Assembly: GCA_963920635.1 (NCBI GenBank)
Contig: OY987299.1
Span: 28,102,901 to 28,166,900 of the forward strand
DNA from: Pseudeuparius sepicola
Taxonomy: Eukaryota > Arthropoda > Insecta > Coleoptera > Anthribidae
Direction: 5' to 3'
DNA: 64,000 bases
The notes under the pieces are model-generated. The model saw nothing but the letters and a program-made list of their open reading frames with translations, was not told where the DNA came from and did not search any database. A program made the position numbers and the translations under genes. Numbering within the stretch: position 1 is the first letter of the stretch; each line of letters opens with the position of its first letter. This document shows, piece after piece, positions 11,857 to 21,961 of this stretch.

Positions 11857-11950
11857 GTTACATCATCAGGCCATAGAAATAATACAGAAAAAGTGCATAT
11901 ACTTGCTTTTGTGATATTTCTGTCATATTTCTGTGGCCTGATGATGTAAC
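11857..11950. mobile_element. 94-bp hairpin MITE
   Basis: Inverted ends of about 24 bp (GTTACATCATCAGGCCATAG and its complement) flank a short loop. It sits within a repeat whose other copy at 7.85 kb lacks it, which supports its being an insertion. Confidence 0.65.
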
Positions 11951-12136
11951 CCCAATAGACATTTTTGGTTTTATTACAGTAACCATAACTATTAGATATA
12001 CCGAACATAAACTACTGCGTTAGTAATTTAATATAGTCGCGGAAATATTTCGGTTACATTTATAAACCCATTAAAACACTTAAATTAATAAAGGTTACCA
12101 GCACCTATTTTAGTAACGTTATACGTCTTTAAAGTA

Positions 12137-12860
12137 TATACAGAGTGTCTCACATAAGAGTGAAACAACCCTATATTTTCTTTAATTTTTAAACGACCAG
12201 AACGAAATTTTTACCAAAGGTAGACGGCATTGTTGCATACTTATTTCCAAAAAATTAGTTGCCTACTCCAAAGTCGAAGCCACCTGCGATGCCACAATCG
12301 AGGCTAAAAATGCGAAAGTCATATTAGGCATTTTTTTTTTCAAAAAAATTTACTAGAAAAAGTTGTTCCAAAATTTTGTCAAAATAAAAAAATATTAATT
12401 TAAAAAAATTAAATTCCAAAAACAGCAATTTAATAGTTTTCTGCGTTTAGAAAAGTGTGCCATGGAAGTTTTGAAGGCAAGTTGTTTTCATAAAGTAATT
12501 ATTTTAAAATAAAAGCTACAAAACAAATTTTAAAAATTTGAATTTTAAATTCTTACTTTAATTTTATTTATTTAACATTTTTTGATTTTGACAAAATTTT
12601 GTAGGTATTTAGGGTTCTGAATCGATTCTGAACAACTTTTTCTAGTAAATTTTTTTGAAAAAAAAAGCCTAATATGACTTTCGGATTTTTAGCCTGGTTT
12701 CTGGCATCGCAGGTGGCTTTGACTTTGGAGTAGGCAACTAATTTTTTGGAAGTAAGTAGGCAATAATGCCATTTACCTTTTGTAAAAAATTTCGTTCTGG
12801 TCGGTTAAAAATTAAAGAAGTTATAGGGTTGTTTCACTCTTAACTGAGACACTCTGTATA
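12137..12860. mobile_element. Foldback element with TATACAGAGTGTCT ends, 724 bp
   Basis: It starts TATACAGAGTGTCTCACATA and ends AGACACTCTGTATA, and the arms pair over almost the whole length. Internal landmarks are GAGTGAAACAACCCTATA near both ends and TCATATTAGGCATTTTT near each inner third. The flanks suggest a TA-rich target. There is no coding sequence. A single-arm relative lies at 8623-8815. Because it is nearly all palindrome, its transcripts would be double-stranded. Confidence 0.9.
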
Positions 12861-13008
12861 ACGTATAGTAGAGTAAATATTTCCATCACCTTTATAAAAC
12901 CTACTTATACAACCCGGCTACGTTCAGTGTTAAATTTGGTTCTATAAGGTGTGTAATTACCGTTATAAACTTTGCCTCTAATGGTGTTAGTAATATTTCA
13001 TCGAATTT

Positions 13009-13736
13009 ATATAGGGTGAGTCACAACTAAAGGCAGAGCCGAAAACACAAGGTAGAATTCGCTGAAATAAGCATATTTGCTTAATAAACATTAGCTCAAA
13101 AACGCTTGGTTCTCCATATAGAGCGTGTTGAAATTTTTCCAAAAATAACATATTTTTTAAATTTCTTTCGAGTCCATTTAGGAATTCCAACCAAATTTGG
13201 TACACATTATGCATTGGATGGTTGCCATTTTGTGCAATTATTTGACCCCGTTCAGATGACCAGCGGCGTAGATACAAATAGTTACTGTAAATAATTTGTC
13301 AAAAAAATTAGTACGGTTCTGTGAAACTTTTGACTTTTTTGGATAGCCCATTCAATTTGGAACAAAAAGCTCCTCTTGGTATTTTTTTATATCTGGTACA
13401 GTTTCTTCGTAATTTCGGATTTTTTAAACTAGTGCCAAGGCGATTATGCTGGAATTTAAAATATAATTATTTGTATCTACGCCGCTGGTCAACTGAACAG
13501 GGCCAAATGATTGCACAAAATGACAACCCATAATATTTACCAAATTTGGTTGGAATTCCTAAACGGGCTCGAAAGAAATTAAAAAATATATATGTTATTT
13601 TTCAAAAAGTTTCAACACGCTGTATATGGAGAACCAAGCGTTTTTGAGCTAATGTTTATTTAGCATATGTGCTTATTTTAGCGGATTCTACCTTGTTTTT
13701 TCGGCTCTGCCTTTAGATGTGACTCACCCTGTATAT
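13009..13736. mobile_element. Foldback element with TATACAGGGTGAGTCAC ends, 728 bp
   Basis: The left end is TATATAGGGTGAGTCACA and the right end is GTGACTCACCCTGTATA; arms pair throughout, including AACGCTTGGTTCTCCATATA on each side. The two ORF-like stretches inside are the two arms read in mirrored frames. The middle carries CTCCTCTTGGTATTTTTTT, a motif shared with other families in the window. Confidence 0.9.
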
Positions 13737-13739
13737 CGG

Positions 13740-14110
13740 ACGCATACTTCCCCCTTTATTGTCGATTTTTTGTAGTTACTAAAATTTTTTCAAATTGCTG
13801 TATTACATACACCAATATTTGTTTCATCAAAGTTATTGTCGAGATATTGGTAAGTCCAATACAGGCTTAATGAATATACCCTTCGGGTTTGATCAGCAGC
13901 GTGTATCAGCTGACCATATTTTTGAGTTTTTTTAATTCCTTTTGTTCTCCCAATTCCAACGATATATAAGTACCTATAGTTTAATATAGTTATTTGTAGC
14001 ATTCCATGCAAATATGCAAATTTATCAAAAATGAAAATTCCCTGTTTGGTTATTATTAGAGATAAATATATAAAACTAAATAATAAAATAAATAAATACG
14101 TACATAAAAC
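13740..14110. other. No gene seen
   Basis: AT-rich sequence. A 138-residue minus-strand frame at 13790-14206 has low-complexity hydrophobic composition, no recognised motif, and overlaps a repeat end, so I do not call it a gene. Confidence 0.4.
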
Positions 14111-14111
14111 T

Positions 14112-14450
14112 ATACAGTGTGTCCCAAATTCGACCCTCACAATTGAGATCTCGGTAACTAAAAGAGATAGAGAGTCGGGGAATGTTGTAGACAATTTTAG
14201 GGCCAATCTAATGCCGCTGAGAAATCAAGGCTATAAATGCGATCGTTTTCGAGTTATTTCTAAAAACTGAATGTTTCCATTCCATCCAAATGTAAGTATT
14301 TTTGACATACTCTAATTTTTAACAACACCCTAAATTTGACCTCATACTCGAATTTCTGGGAAAAATCTACACAAGATTAGGAGTTGAACCATCAATTTAT
14401 CTTAAAAATTACCAAGATAATCGTGCGTAACGTCTTATCTGGAATATATG
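14112..14450. repeat. Copy of the 30.8-kb repeat plus the 9.45-kb block
   Basis: TATACAGTGTGTCCCAAATT at 14112 begins a ~180-bp segment (GATAGAGAGTC, GAGAAATCAAGGCTA, GATCGTTTTCGAGTTATTTC) that recurs at 30822-30990. From 14335 it continues with the block shared with 9445-9560. The right end is not identified. Confidence 0.6.
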
Positions 14451-14720
14451 TATATCTTGATAGTTTGTTCTCACTATAGTGAAAGCATTTTAGCTAAGTA
14501 AAAGTTTGTAACGTTGAACATTATTTACAATTACAAAATATGCGGGCGTAAAGAGGGCATGTTTATTTTTTTTCTGCATTTCCCTTTCAAATTATCTACA
14601 TATTAAAATTACAGGTTATAATAATTATTCCCTTTTTTCATTTTATATGTCTCACTTTTTGCCTAAATATGTTGCCTCTCACCTAAAAGAATTGTCTGTT
14701 TACTTTACGACGCGTATGGA

Positions 14721-15500
14721 CCGGGAGATAGTGACAGATTTTTGGACGTGATTTTACTCAGTATGCCTTTCACATATTCTCACAATAATAAAGTATGAAT
14801 CAGAGAGTCATCCTGGGTTCTTCATGTGAAAAACTGAGTTTTCGATTATTCGAAAAATATGCGTTTTGATATGATTTTATACAGGCTGCCATGTGTTTTA
14901 TAATGAACTTAGGGAGATTAACGAGATCTTGTATTTTAATAATTAATTTTTCCACGTTTCTGAACAGGCTGCCACTGAGAAGTATGCAAGTTCTTATTAT
15001 GAAAATGCTGAAAAGAAGATGGCATACCGTTTGCGCATGTCCAAATACACTTTACATCGAATAACTCGTTTAAATGATTAAATAACATTCAATTTAAACA
15101 GTACTTGGACATGCGCGAAAGGTATGCCATCCTTTTTTCAGCATTTTCATAATAAGAACTTGCATACTTCTCATTGGCAGCCTGTTCAGAAACGTGGAAA
15201 AATTAATTATTAAAATACAAGATCACGTGGCAATAATAGCCCTTTGGACCCACCCTAACGGTATGCCTATTTTTTCCGAGGAATTTTTTATTTTGAAGTT
15301 CAATATAAAACACATGGCAGCCTGTATAAAATCATATCAAAACGCATATTTTTCGAAATTGAAAACTCAGTTTTTCACATGAAGAACCCAGGATGACTCT
15401 CTGATTCATACCTTATTATTGTGAGAATATGTGCCACATAATGCCCTTTGAAAGGCATACTGAGTAAAATCACGTCCAAAAATCTGTCACTATCTCCCGG
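14721..15500. repeat. Near-complete palindrome, 780 bp
   Basis: CCGGGAGATAGTGACAGATT at the left is mirrored by AATCTGTCACTATCTCCCGG at the right, and the arms pair almost to the centre (about 15070-15090), including GCATACTTCTCA and CAGCATTTTCATAATAAG. It does not carry a TATACAG end, so it is a separate family or the core of one. The frame at 15194-15382 is an arm, not a gene. Confidence 0.9.
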
Positions 15501-15549
15501 TCTAGTAGTAAAGAATAGGTTAGAATAGTTTTATTATTTTGGTATTTTA

Positions 15550-15896
15550 TTATTTTGATGGAACAAAAAAGCGATCAAGAATAACGACGAAAGTAAAAAG
15601 AGACACTCCGAAAATGAACCAAATGGTATTTGCACGAGTATCTGCAAGTAGGTACCTCTGTTGAATAAGTAAGGCTGGTACCACCACGAACAAACTAAGG
15701 GTATAATAATTAATACAGGATATGAGCTGGAGAATAAATAGGTGGTTATAGTCATAATGGTTTATCAGTTCTCCTCGCTGACATTGGCATTCGATAAATA
15801 TGTCGTTTACGCCATTTTCTCTCTTCAAGATGTTCAAATCAGGTTCTGTCCCGTTTCTACAAGACACTATCAACCGAAGATGTTTATTATTGATCA
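15550..15896 (-). CDS. Putative last exon, two-pass membrane protein
   Basis: An open minus-strand stretch of 115 codons begins just after TTTGTAGCAG, which fits a splice acceptor, and ends in TAATAA followed within ~15 bp by an AATAAA signal. The product has a soluble start (CRNGTEPDLNILKRENG, then IECQCQRG) and two strongly hydrophobic segments at about residues 48-76 and 88-108, ending DRFFVPSK. Composition looks protein-like and the stretch does not lie in a palindrome. An overlapping frame upstream (to 16020) holds YEKADTNTTIMLIHFRPLF and might be another exon or noise. I do not recognise the family. There is no ATG at the start, so an upstream exon would be needed. Confidence 0.35.
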
Positions 15897-16054
15897 CCTG
15901 CTACAAACAATGGCCTGAAGTGAATCAACATAATTGTTGTGTTCGTATCAGCTTTCTCATAGAACGATTGAATCTTTGGTATATCGACAGTTGTATAGGT
16001 GCAATATTCGGAGACCGTCTTAGTCCATAATAAATTTCGTATCCCTATATAGGC

Positions 16055-16390
16055 CATCGAGAAGCATTCCGGCGCGCCGCCGGGCGCGGCCCAACCTGGC
16101 GCGATGCCGTGCGCCCCGCCATTACCCCTGACCCAATAATCCCGATGCAAATGGCGGGCCAACGGCCAATTCGAGCACATAAGGCAAACATTAGCCGTGG
16201 CGGAACTAATGAATCGGGTCGCGTGATGCCCGGATGGCGTGGCCCGGCCTCGAAGCCGAATTCCTCGGGTATAGGTACCGCCGCAGGAGCCGGGCCGCCG
16301 ACAACGGCAATTAAACACACCCGGGAAGTTGTCGGGCAAGTTGTGAAGAGGGAATCGGCGGATTTATCGCCAACAAGTGATTGTTAAAGC
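16055..16390. other. GC- and CpG-rich island
   Basis: About 330 bp with GGCGCGCCGCCGGGCGCGG near 16070 and dense CpG throughout; single copy in the window. Frames of 90-150 codons on both strands reflect composition. It ends near an ATTGTTAAAGCGG segment ahead of the hAT element. Confidence 0.5.
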
Positions 16391-16478
16391 GGTACTGCGC
16401 GCAAGCACGCAAAACGTTTTTGACAATTCGATCGGTAAAGCTCGGAGTGCATATTCCGGGTTACACTTGTTTCCTAGC

Positions 16479-17539
16479 CAGAGCTGGGGAGTAATCGATT
16501 ACTTTTGTAATCGAGTACATTTGCAATCGATTACTTTTGTAATCGAGTACTTTTGTAATCGATTACTTTTGTAATCTAAGTACTTTTGTAATCGATTACT
16601 TTTGTAATCTAGTACTTTTGTGATCGATTACATTTGTAATCGATTACTTTTGTAATCGTTTCTTTTGTAATCGAGTACTTTTGTAATCGATTACTTTTGT
16701 AATCGATTACAGTAATTGCTGTAATTAGGAATCGTAACCGATTCCTTTTTTCAGCTGTAATCAGTACTCAGTAATCGATTACATTTTATGAGGAATTTGT
16801 AATCATTTAAAGAATTACTATGGAAAAGTATTCGTGATTACTTTTAGTACGCGCAATTTCTCATTGTAATCACAATTGCTCAAAGGAATCATGATTACCG
16901 AAGGAATCACAATTACTAAAAGGAATCACGATTCCTTTTTGTTCATATAGGTATAATTACTTCGTACGTGCCAGCTTCTGCTCCTACCAATGCTTTTTTT
17001 TCCGCGTTTTTGCAGTTGTTGTTTATGCCGAGTCGGCTGTGCATGGCATTGCGTAGTGCGCTCCGTTTATACTCCGTTATTTCATTATAAACGTGAACGT
17101 AAGTACATAGACTGTGTATAGATACGTATTTTAATTTAACCGATTCTACAACTGAGATAGTAAGACATGTTGAAGGTCTTCCAAATTTCCCACAACCCCC
17201 CAAAACTCTTTGACAGAGGAAAGGCGAAAGTGAAGAAAATGGACCCTTAAATGAGGATTACCAAGGTCGAATGGTCCATTTATGCAGACCCAATTTAGAA
17301 TATATTTTGTAATATATTATATAATTTGTTTTTTGTATTTATTGCATCCGTAGAAAAAAAGACAAAAGTAATTGTAAGTGTAATCATTTCTCGTGATTAC
17401 ATTATGATTACAAAAGTAATCAGTACTTAATCGATTACAATTGTCAGAAGTAATTAGTAATCGGTAAACGATTACATTTTCGCTGAGGTAATTGTAATCT
17501 GTAATCGATTACTTTTTTCCTGTAATCGTCCCAGCTCTG
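16479..17539. mobile_element. Non-autonomous hAT-type element, 1.06 kb
   Basis: The left end is CAGAGCTGGGGAGTAATCG and the right end is CGTCCCAGCTCTG, a hAT-like terminal inverted repeat. The adjacent 8-mers TTCCTAGC (16471-16478) and TTCCCAGC (17540-17547) match at 7 of 8 positions, as expected for a hAT 8-bp target duplication. Both subterminal regions are filled with ATCGATTAC/TTTTGTAAT repeats. The ~500-bp middle has no transposase, so it depended on an enzyme supplied elsewhere. Confidence 0.85.
16490..16725. repeat. ATCGATTACTTTTGTA minisatellite in hAT element
   Basis: About fourteen units of 16-17 bp alternate ATCGATTACTTTTGTA with ATCGAGTACTTTTGTA. The same motif, in a sparser form, lines the right subterminal region (17370-17520). 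Repeated subterminal motifs are typical transposase-binding sites in hAT elements. Confidence 0.85.
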
Positions 17540-17547
17540 TTCCCAGC

Positions 17548-18957
17548 TGACGCTATAATAGCCTGGCACACTAGGTCCTCACTACAAATATTTATATGAA
17601 GCTTCTGTAAGGAAGATATACAAAGCTTCGACATAAACAACACAAGGCCAACATTCAACATGCCGGTATAGTATTTCTAAAGTCACTTGAAACAGCATAA
17701 GAAACTCTAATATAGGACATAAGCGTCACGAAGCTTTGAAAAATATACATATTCTACAAGCAACATAATATTTCACTTTTTAAGGTTGTCGTCAAACACG
17801 TAAAGGTTAATGCACCATATAATATTGTTAAAAGGTCTCTAAAAAGCCATATATCGATTATAACTCTTAACGCAAGTATATTCTAAGATCTGTGAAATTA
17901 TGGCACGCCTATACACCGCATTTCGCTGCACAAGTGGCCAGCCGTCGAACAGTGTAACCCATGCAAGTATTGGTGAATTATATTAGTCACTTGTTTTTAC
18001 TACAATATCTATCTTCTCTGTCTCCTTCATCTCTTTTTACTACTAATACCAGGTTCGGTTTAATATGGTTAAAAAAGTGTTTTGTCTCGTATTTTATTGC
18101 CGAGGCGCCTGTTCTCCAGCTACAATGATAAAATATAAATGAACTCACTTGGAACAAGTGATATACGGGGCGCGATCTTCATAGCATTTACCACGCTCTG
18201 CTACTGCTAAAAATACCAGACTAATCGGCAGAAATCACCCGTATAAAATTCAAAGGTTTTTATGCGGTCGACGTCGGCCTATTCAAGGAGGCAGCCAATA
18301 CGAAAGCAAGCGTAGCCATTTGATTGGTCGGCGTTTCGGAAATTCACGAAGCAGGTGTCGACGTAGCCCAGTTAGGCCAGTATAACCAGTGCCGTGTACG
18401 GAAATAAGGATTGTGCTTTATTTTACGGATTTTGGTTTTGTGTATAGATTTTTGTGTGGTGTTGTTGTGTGTGTAAGAAAATTATTGGTTTGCGTTGGTT
18501 TGAATTATTTCAAAGTTTACTTTATTCTTTCTTAGAGCATTTAAATAACATTTTTATAATATTATTAAGGGCCGCGCAGTAACATAAGAACAACTTATAA
18601 AAAAATAGAATTTTCCGGATGTTTTCCATCTATCCCCATCTTTGACACATTGACTGTACTACGAGGGGAAATCTATCTAAACAAATTTATCTTTACTATT
18701 TAGGTGAAGAGAAATATGTACTCTCTGTTCAATGTTTGTGTGTCTGCGAAACCAACAGTTTGCAGTCACTTTGCAGTAACTAAAAGGACTAACCTCAAAA
18801 AAGTTACTTCCAAATATTTAATAGTTACGCGAATTTCCTGAAAATGTAAGAGTACCTAATAATATTTTTTTTGCTAATGCCTACTTCAAATTATAGAGCT
18901 CAAGTAGGAGACTAATCCGCGAAACGCCACCTGCACGAAATCCCCGCAACGCGACAA
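17548..18957. other. No gene seen
   Basis: Unique DNA; 18160-18380 has more CpG and a few GTCGAC-type sites. No coding frame or repeat was recognised. Confidence 0.4.
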
Positions 18958-19140
18958 ACAACTTAATTGCCCCTCGCATAATCCATAAAACACACAATAT
19001 GGAGATCTGCTAATTGTAGGTCACATTGTCGGGCGAACGGGGTAGGATCGCCGTGGCGTATTGTGTTTGCGCTGTAAATCAATTCGGCACCTCTGGCTCT
19101 TGGCAGAGGCAGAGGCTGTCAAATGTGGATTGATGGCGAT
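18958..19140 (+). repeat. Triplicated module, copy 1
   Basis: The module contains, in order, TTAATTGCC, GCATAATCCATAAAACACAC, CTAATTGTAGGTCAC, TTGTGTTTG, TAAATCAATTC and TGTGGATTGATGG. The same order recurs at 24424-24612 and, shortened, at 21668-21823, always on this strand and about 2.7 kb apart. It is non-coding and shows no TIR structure. ATAAAAC/TAATTG/AATCAAT words resemble homeodomain sites, but that reading is inference. Confidence 0.7.
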
Positions 19141-19149
19141 CCCAAGCCG

Positions 19150-19550
19150 CCAGCCCAAATAGGCTTAGGCATTTGGTACGGTGCCTACGAAATTATAATC
19201 AATGACACCCGTTTTCTATTACATTCGTATCGAATGCCAGGTAACATAATATCCAAGATAATTATCCCTTCATTTGCACAATCATTTTCAAACGACCGAC
19301 GTTTTGGTTTTCAGGGATTTACTCCCATTATATCACATTTTTTAGATATTATATTTTTGAAATCGATAAGGCAGAATGATGACCAATTCGAGTAGTTACA
19401 ACACATAATGTGATTCTGTCAACTGCTTCACTTATAATACTTAGTTTATCAAGGCTATCTCTCATAGGAACAAAAAGTTTAACAGTGGAGTTATACTTTC
19501 GACTGATCACAACTGAACTAAATAGCTTAGATGCATGGGAAAACAACAAG
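19150..19550. other. No gene seen
   Basis: A 90-codon frame begins inside the module above and runs to 19395, without recognisable features. No other support was found. Confidence 0.35.
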
Positions 19551-19690
19551 ATAAAACCGCAGAAATACACTTGCGATCGAGTACATCCCTGTTGTCAGGC
19601 GCGCGTGATATCTTGTGGCCTATAGACCAATCGCCTTATTTCGCGGAACGTCATCAAACACGTGCTTTTATTTACGCCAGGCGTCAGAGT
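19551..19690. repeat. Partial copy of the 63.4-kb TIR element
   Basis: TACACTTGCGATCGAGTACA through TTTACGCCAGGCGTCAGAGT parallels 63405-63555. Only the right part with its terminal CCAGGCGTCAGAGTT is present. Confidence 0.7.
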
Positions 19691-19711
19691 TAGGTACTTA
19701 ATTCGAGTATA

Positions 19712-19870
19712 GTGGTGTGCTTATCATCGATAACGCCGCATTCGTTAATTTTACGAATTATAACCCCAAAGTTGAAAATACCACGACTGGGTAGCAGAAG
19801 TGGTATTTTCTTAGCATTGGGATTATAATGAGTCAATAAATTAACGAATGGTATTACCTTTGCACACCAC
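19712..19870. mobile_element. 159-bp hairpin MITE
   Basis: GTGGTGTGC and GCACACCAC form the ends, and inner segments AACG..ATTCGTTAATTTTA and GAAAATACCAC pair with their complements nearer the centre, leaving a loop of ~14 bp. There is no coding sequence. The size also suits a small-RNA hairpin, but TIR-like ends favour a MITE. Confidence 0.7.
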
Positions 19871-20111
19871 GAATTGTATTTAGGAAGAGAATTTAACAAC
19901 TGCAAATAATTTAATTAAATCCGCGCTAGAGATGACACCACAGAAAACACGTTCGGTTTAAATTATTGTGGAGTCCATTTCGGTATTGTTTGAAATTTGA
20001 GTATTACGATTACGTATATACGTATATACCCTTATATTGTATGCTAATGAGCGCGTTCCGTAAGTTCAAACGGATGCAGGTACTTCTCGCTATTTTTTTT
20101 CCACAGAAATA

Positions 20112-21540
20112 ACATGGTAAAAAACAATTTGGCTGGCCCTTCTCGTTTTGAAAATAATGCGAAAAAACTGAAAGTTTTCGTTTTTATTTTTTTAACGAAA
20201 ACAAATGGCGCTGGACATTTCTTAGTTAAACATTATTAAGGCCCTTTTTTACAAGGAATCTAAATGTGATCTTGCATTTTTTCTCGCCTCCCTGGACAAA
20301 GATATGACGATCAACTTTTATCATCATTTTGGATTCTTCCATTTTTGAAAAGAGGATTTTTTTCTGGTCAAAAAGATATGTCACACATTATGCTTTACTT
20401 TGTTTTTCTTGCTGTAATATCAAATTAATCGTTTTTGCATAGAGTGCCTTGGAAACGTAAGCCCCGTAATGTTTGACGTTTTTGCATAGAGTGCCTTGGA
20501 AACATACGCCCCATAATGTTTGACATTTCTGCATAGAATGCCTTGGAAACATAAGCCCCATAACGTTTGATACTTATATAATTTTAAATGTCACGGATAC
20601 TTTATTTTACTGAAAAAATGTCATTTTCCATGAAGAAAAGCGTGACATGATTCAAATGTATTATTCCTCAAATATAGATGAAGGCGAAGAGATATTGGAC
20701 GAGTCATAAACAATTTAAAGAAACGTGCTGCATTTTGCCTTGAGGAACAAGGAGGACAAATTGAACATTTATTGTAAAATAGGATTGTCTATTCGTCTAG
20801 GTTTTTGTTGTTATTTGTGTTTCCAGTTTGACTCTTTTAGTGTTAATGTGTTATATATGGCAAATGGCGAATAAATAACAAGGTCTCAGATCATACTCTT
20901 GTCCTCGCGGTACGTTTATGATTTATTTAATCAATAAATTTAACATTAACTGAACTTTTACTGAACCGTTAAACGATATTCCAAAGCACACTTCGCAACA
21001 ATGGGTAACTAGGCTTATGTTTCCAAGGAACTCTGTGCAAAAACGTCAAACATTATGGGCCCAACATTTCCAAAGCACTCTATGCGAAAACGATTAATTT
21101 AATATTACGGTAAGAAAAACAAAAGTAAAGCATAATGTGTGACATACCATTTTAACCAGAAAAAATCCTCTTTTCAAAAATGCAAAAATCCAATATGGCG
21201 CCCATAAGAAATATAAAAGTTGATCGTCATATTTTTGTCCAGGGAGGCGAGAAAAAAAATTTCATATCATATTTAGATTCCTTGTAAAAAAGTGCTTTAA
21301 TAATGTTTAACTTAGAAATGTCCAGCGCCATTCGTTTTCGTTTAAAAAAAATAAAAACGAAAACGACAATTTTCAGTTTTTTCGCATTATTTTCAAAACG
21401 AGAAGGGCCAGCCAAAATTTTTTTTTACCATGTTACTCGGCATAAAATTCCGCAACTTTGCCGCAATTTAACTGATCTCGCATCTCTTAAGATAACCAAG
21501 ATCCCCATGCAAAGACTCGAAATACGGTCACCCTGTATAA
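20112..21540. repeat. Foldback element, ~1.4 kb
   Basis: The arms (for example GGCTGGCCCTTCTCGTTTTG, CTGGACATTTCTTAGTTAAA, CCTGGACAAAGATATGACGA) are mirrored with small differences between 20112-20570 and 21000-21430. The right end continues to ACGGTCACCCTGTATA at 21540, while the equivalent left end is lost or diverged. The middle (20580-20990) is unpaired and AT-rich. Frames at 21227-21575 are arm translations. Confidence 0.85.
20431..20574. repeat. 47-bp minisatellite in foldback arm
   Basis: Three tandem units of 47 bp begin with GTTTTTGCATAGAGTGCCTT and include GGAAACATAAGCCCC. The right arm has about one and a half inverted units (21018-21095), so the copy number differs between arms. 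Confidence 0.8.
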
Positions 21541-21667
21541 TATACGAGCTTACTATAGAGTTTAAACAGAAATAGTTTAACCATTCATATTGCCTGCACT
21601 TGAAATTCGTAAACTAAAGCGCCATGTGCGTCATGAGAACTCATTTCCGAAGATCAAAAAAAAAAAT
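21541..21667. other. Spacer between foldback element and module
   Basis: Short unique stretch ending in an A tract; no feature was recognised. Confidence 0.3.
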
Positions 21668-21823
21668 CGAGCATATAAGCCATAAAAAAACTAATTTTAG
21701 GTAACGCTATCAGGGGCAAATGGACAGTTTGGCGTGGGATAGTCTTGTGTTTGCCTTGTTAATCAGTTCGTCACCTCCAGCTGTTATGGTTGACACGTGT
21801 TATTAAACGTGAATGATGGGGAT
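21668..21823 (+). repeat. Triplicated module, copy 2 (shortened)
   Basis: It aligns to copies 1 and 3 through GCATATAAGCCATAAAA, CTAATTTTAGGTAACG, TCTTGTGTTTG, TTAATCAGTTCGTCACCTC and TTAAACGTG.ATG. The ACACACAATA segment between the first two words is missing. Identity is highest with copy 3 on the right half and with copy 1 in the TCAGTTCGTCACCTC region. Confidence 0.65.
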
Positions 21824-21961
21824 ATCCAGCATATAGATTTTGCCTTGAGGTAAAAAGACGATGTAAAATATCAAATAAATAATAATTTTGTCATGTTTCC
21901 GTCGGTTAATCAACGCAGAACACTTCTAGAGTTATGGTACAACCTTTAGATATCTTGTCTA

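Larger units (their letters stand above)
11775..13008. repeat. Copy of the 7.85-kb repeat, split by insertions
   Basis: The matching blocks (TTGTTGACAAATTCA, CAACTATA, CCCAATAGACATTTTT, GTAAATATTTCCAT) are interrupted by a hairpin at 11857-11950 and the foldback element at 12137-12860. Confidence 0.5.

Noticed and set aside
12987..13533. Overlapping frames of 62-96 codons with similar peptides on both strands
   Set aside because: They are the two mirrored arms of the 13.0-kb foldback element, which explains the shared peptides.
15887..16339. 150-codon minus-strand frame over the CpG island
   Set aside because: Its first two thirds are arginine/glycine/proline-rich translation of a CpG island, with opposing frames equally open.
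16490..16725. CRISPR-like regular array
   Set aside because: Units are contiguous with no spacers, lie inside a hAT-type element, and the DNA is eukaryotic.
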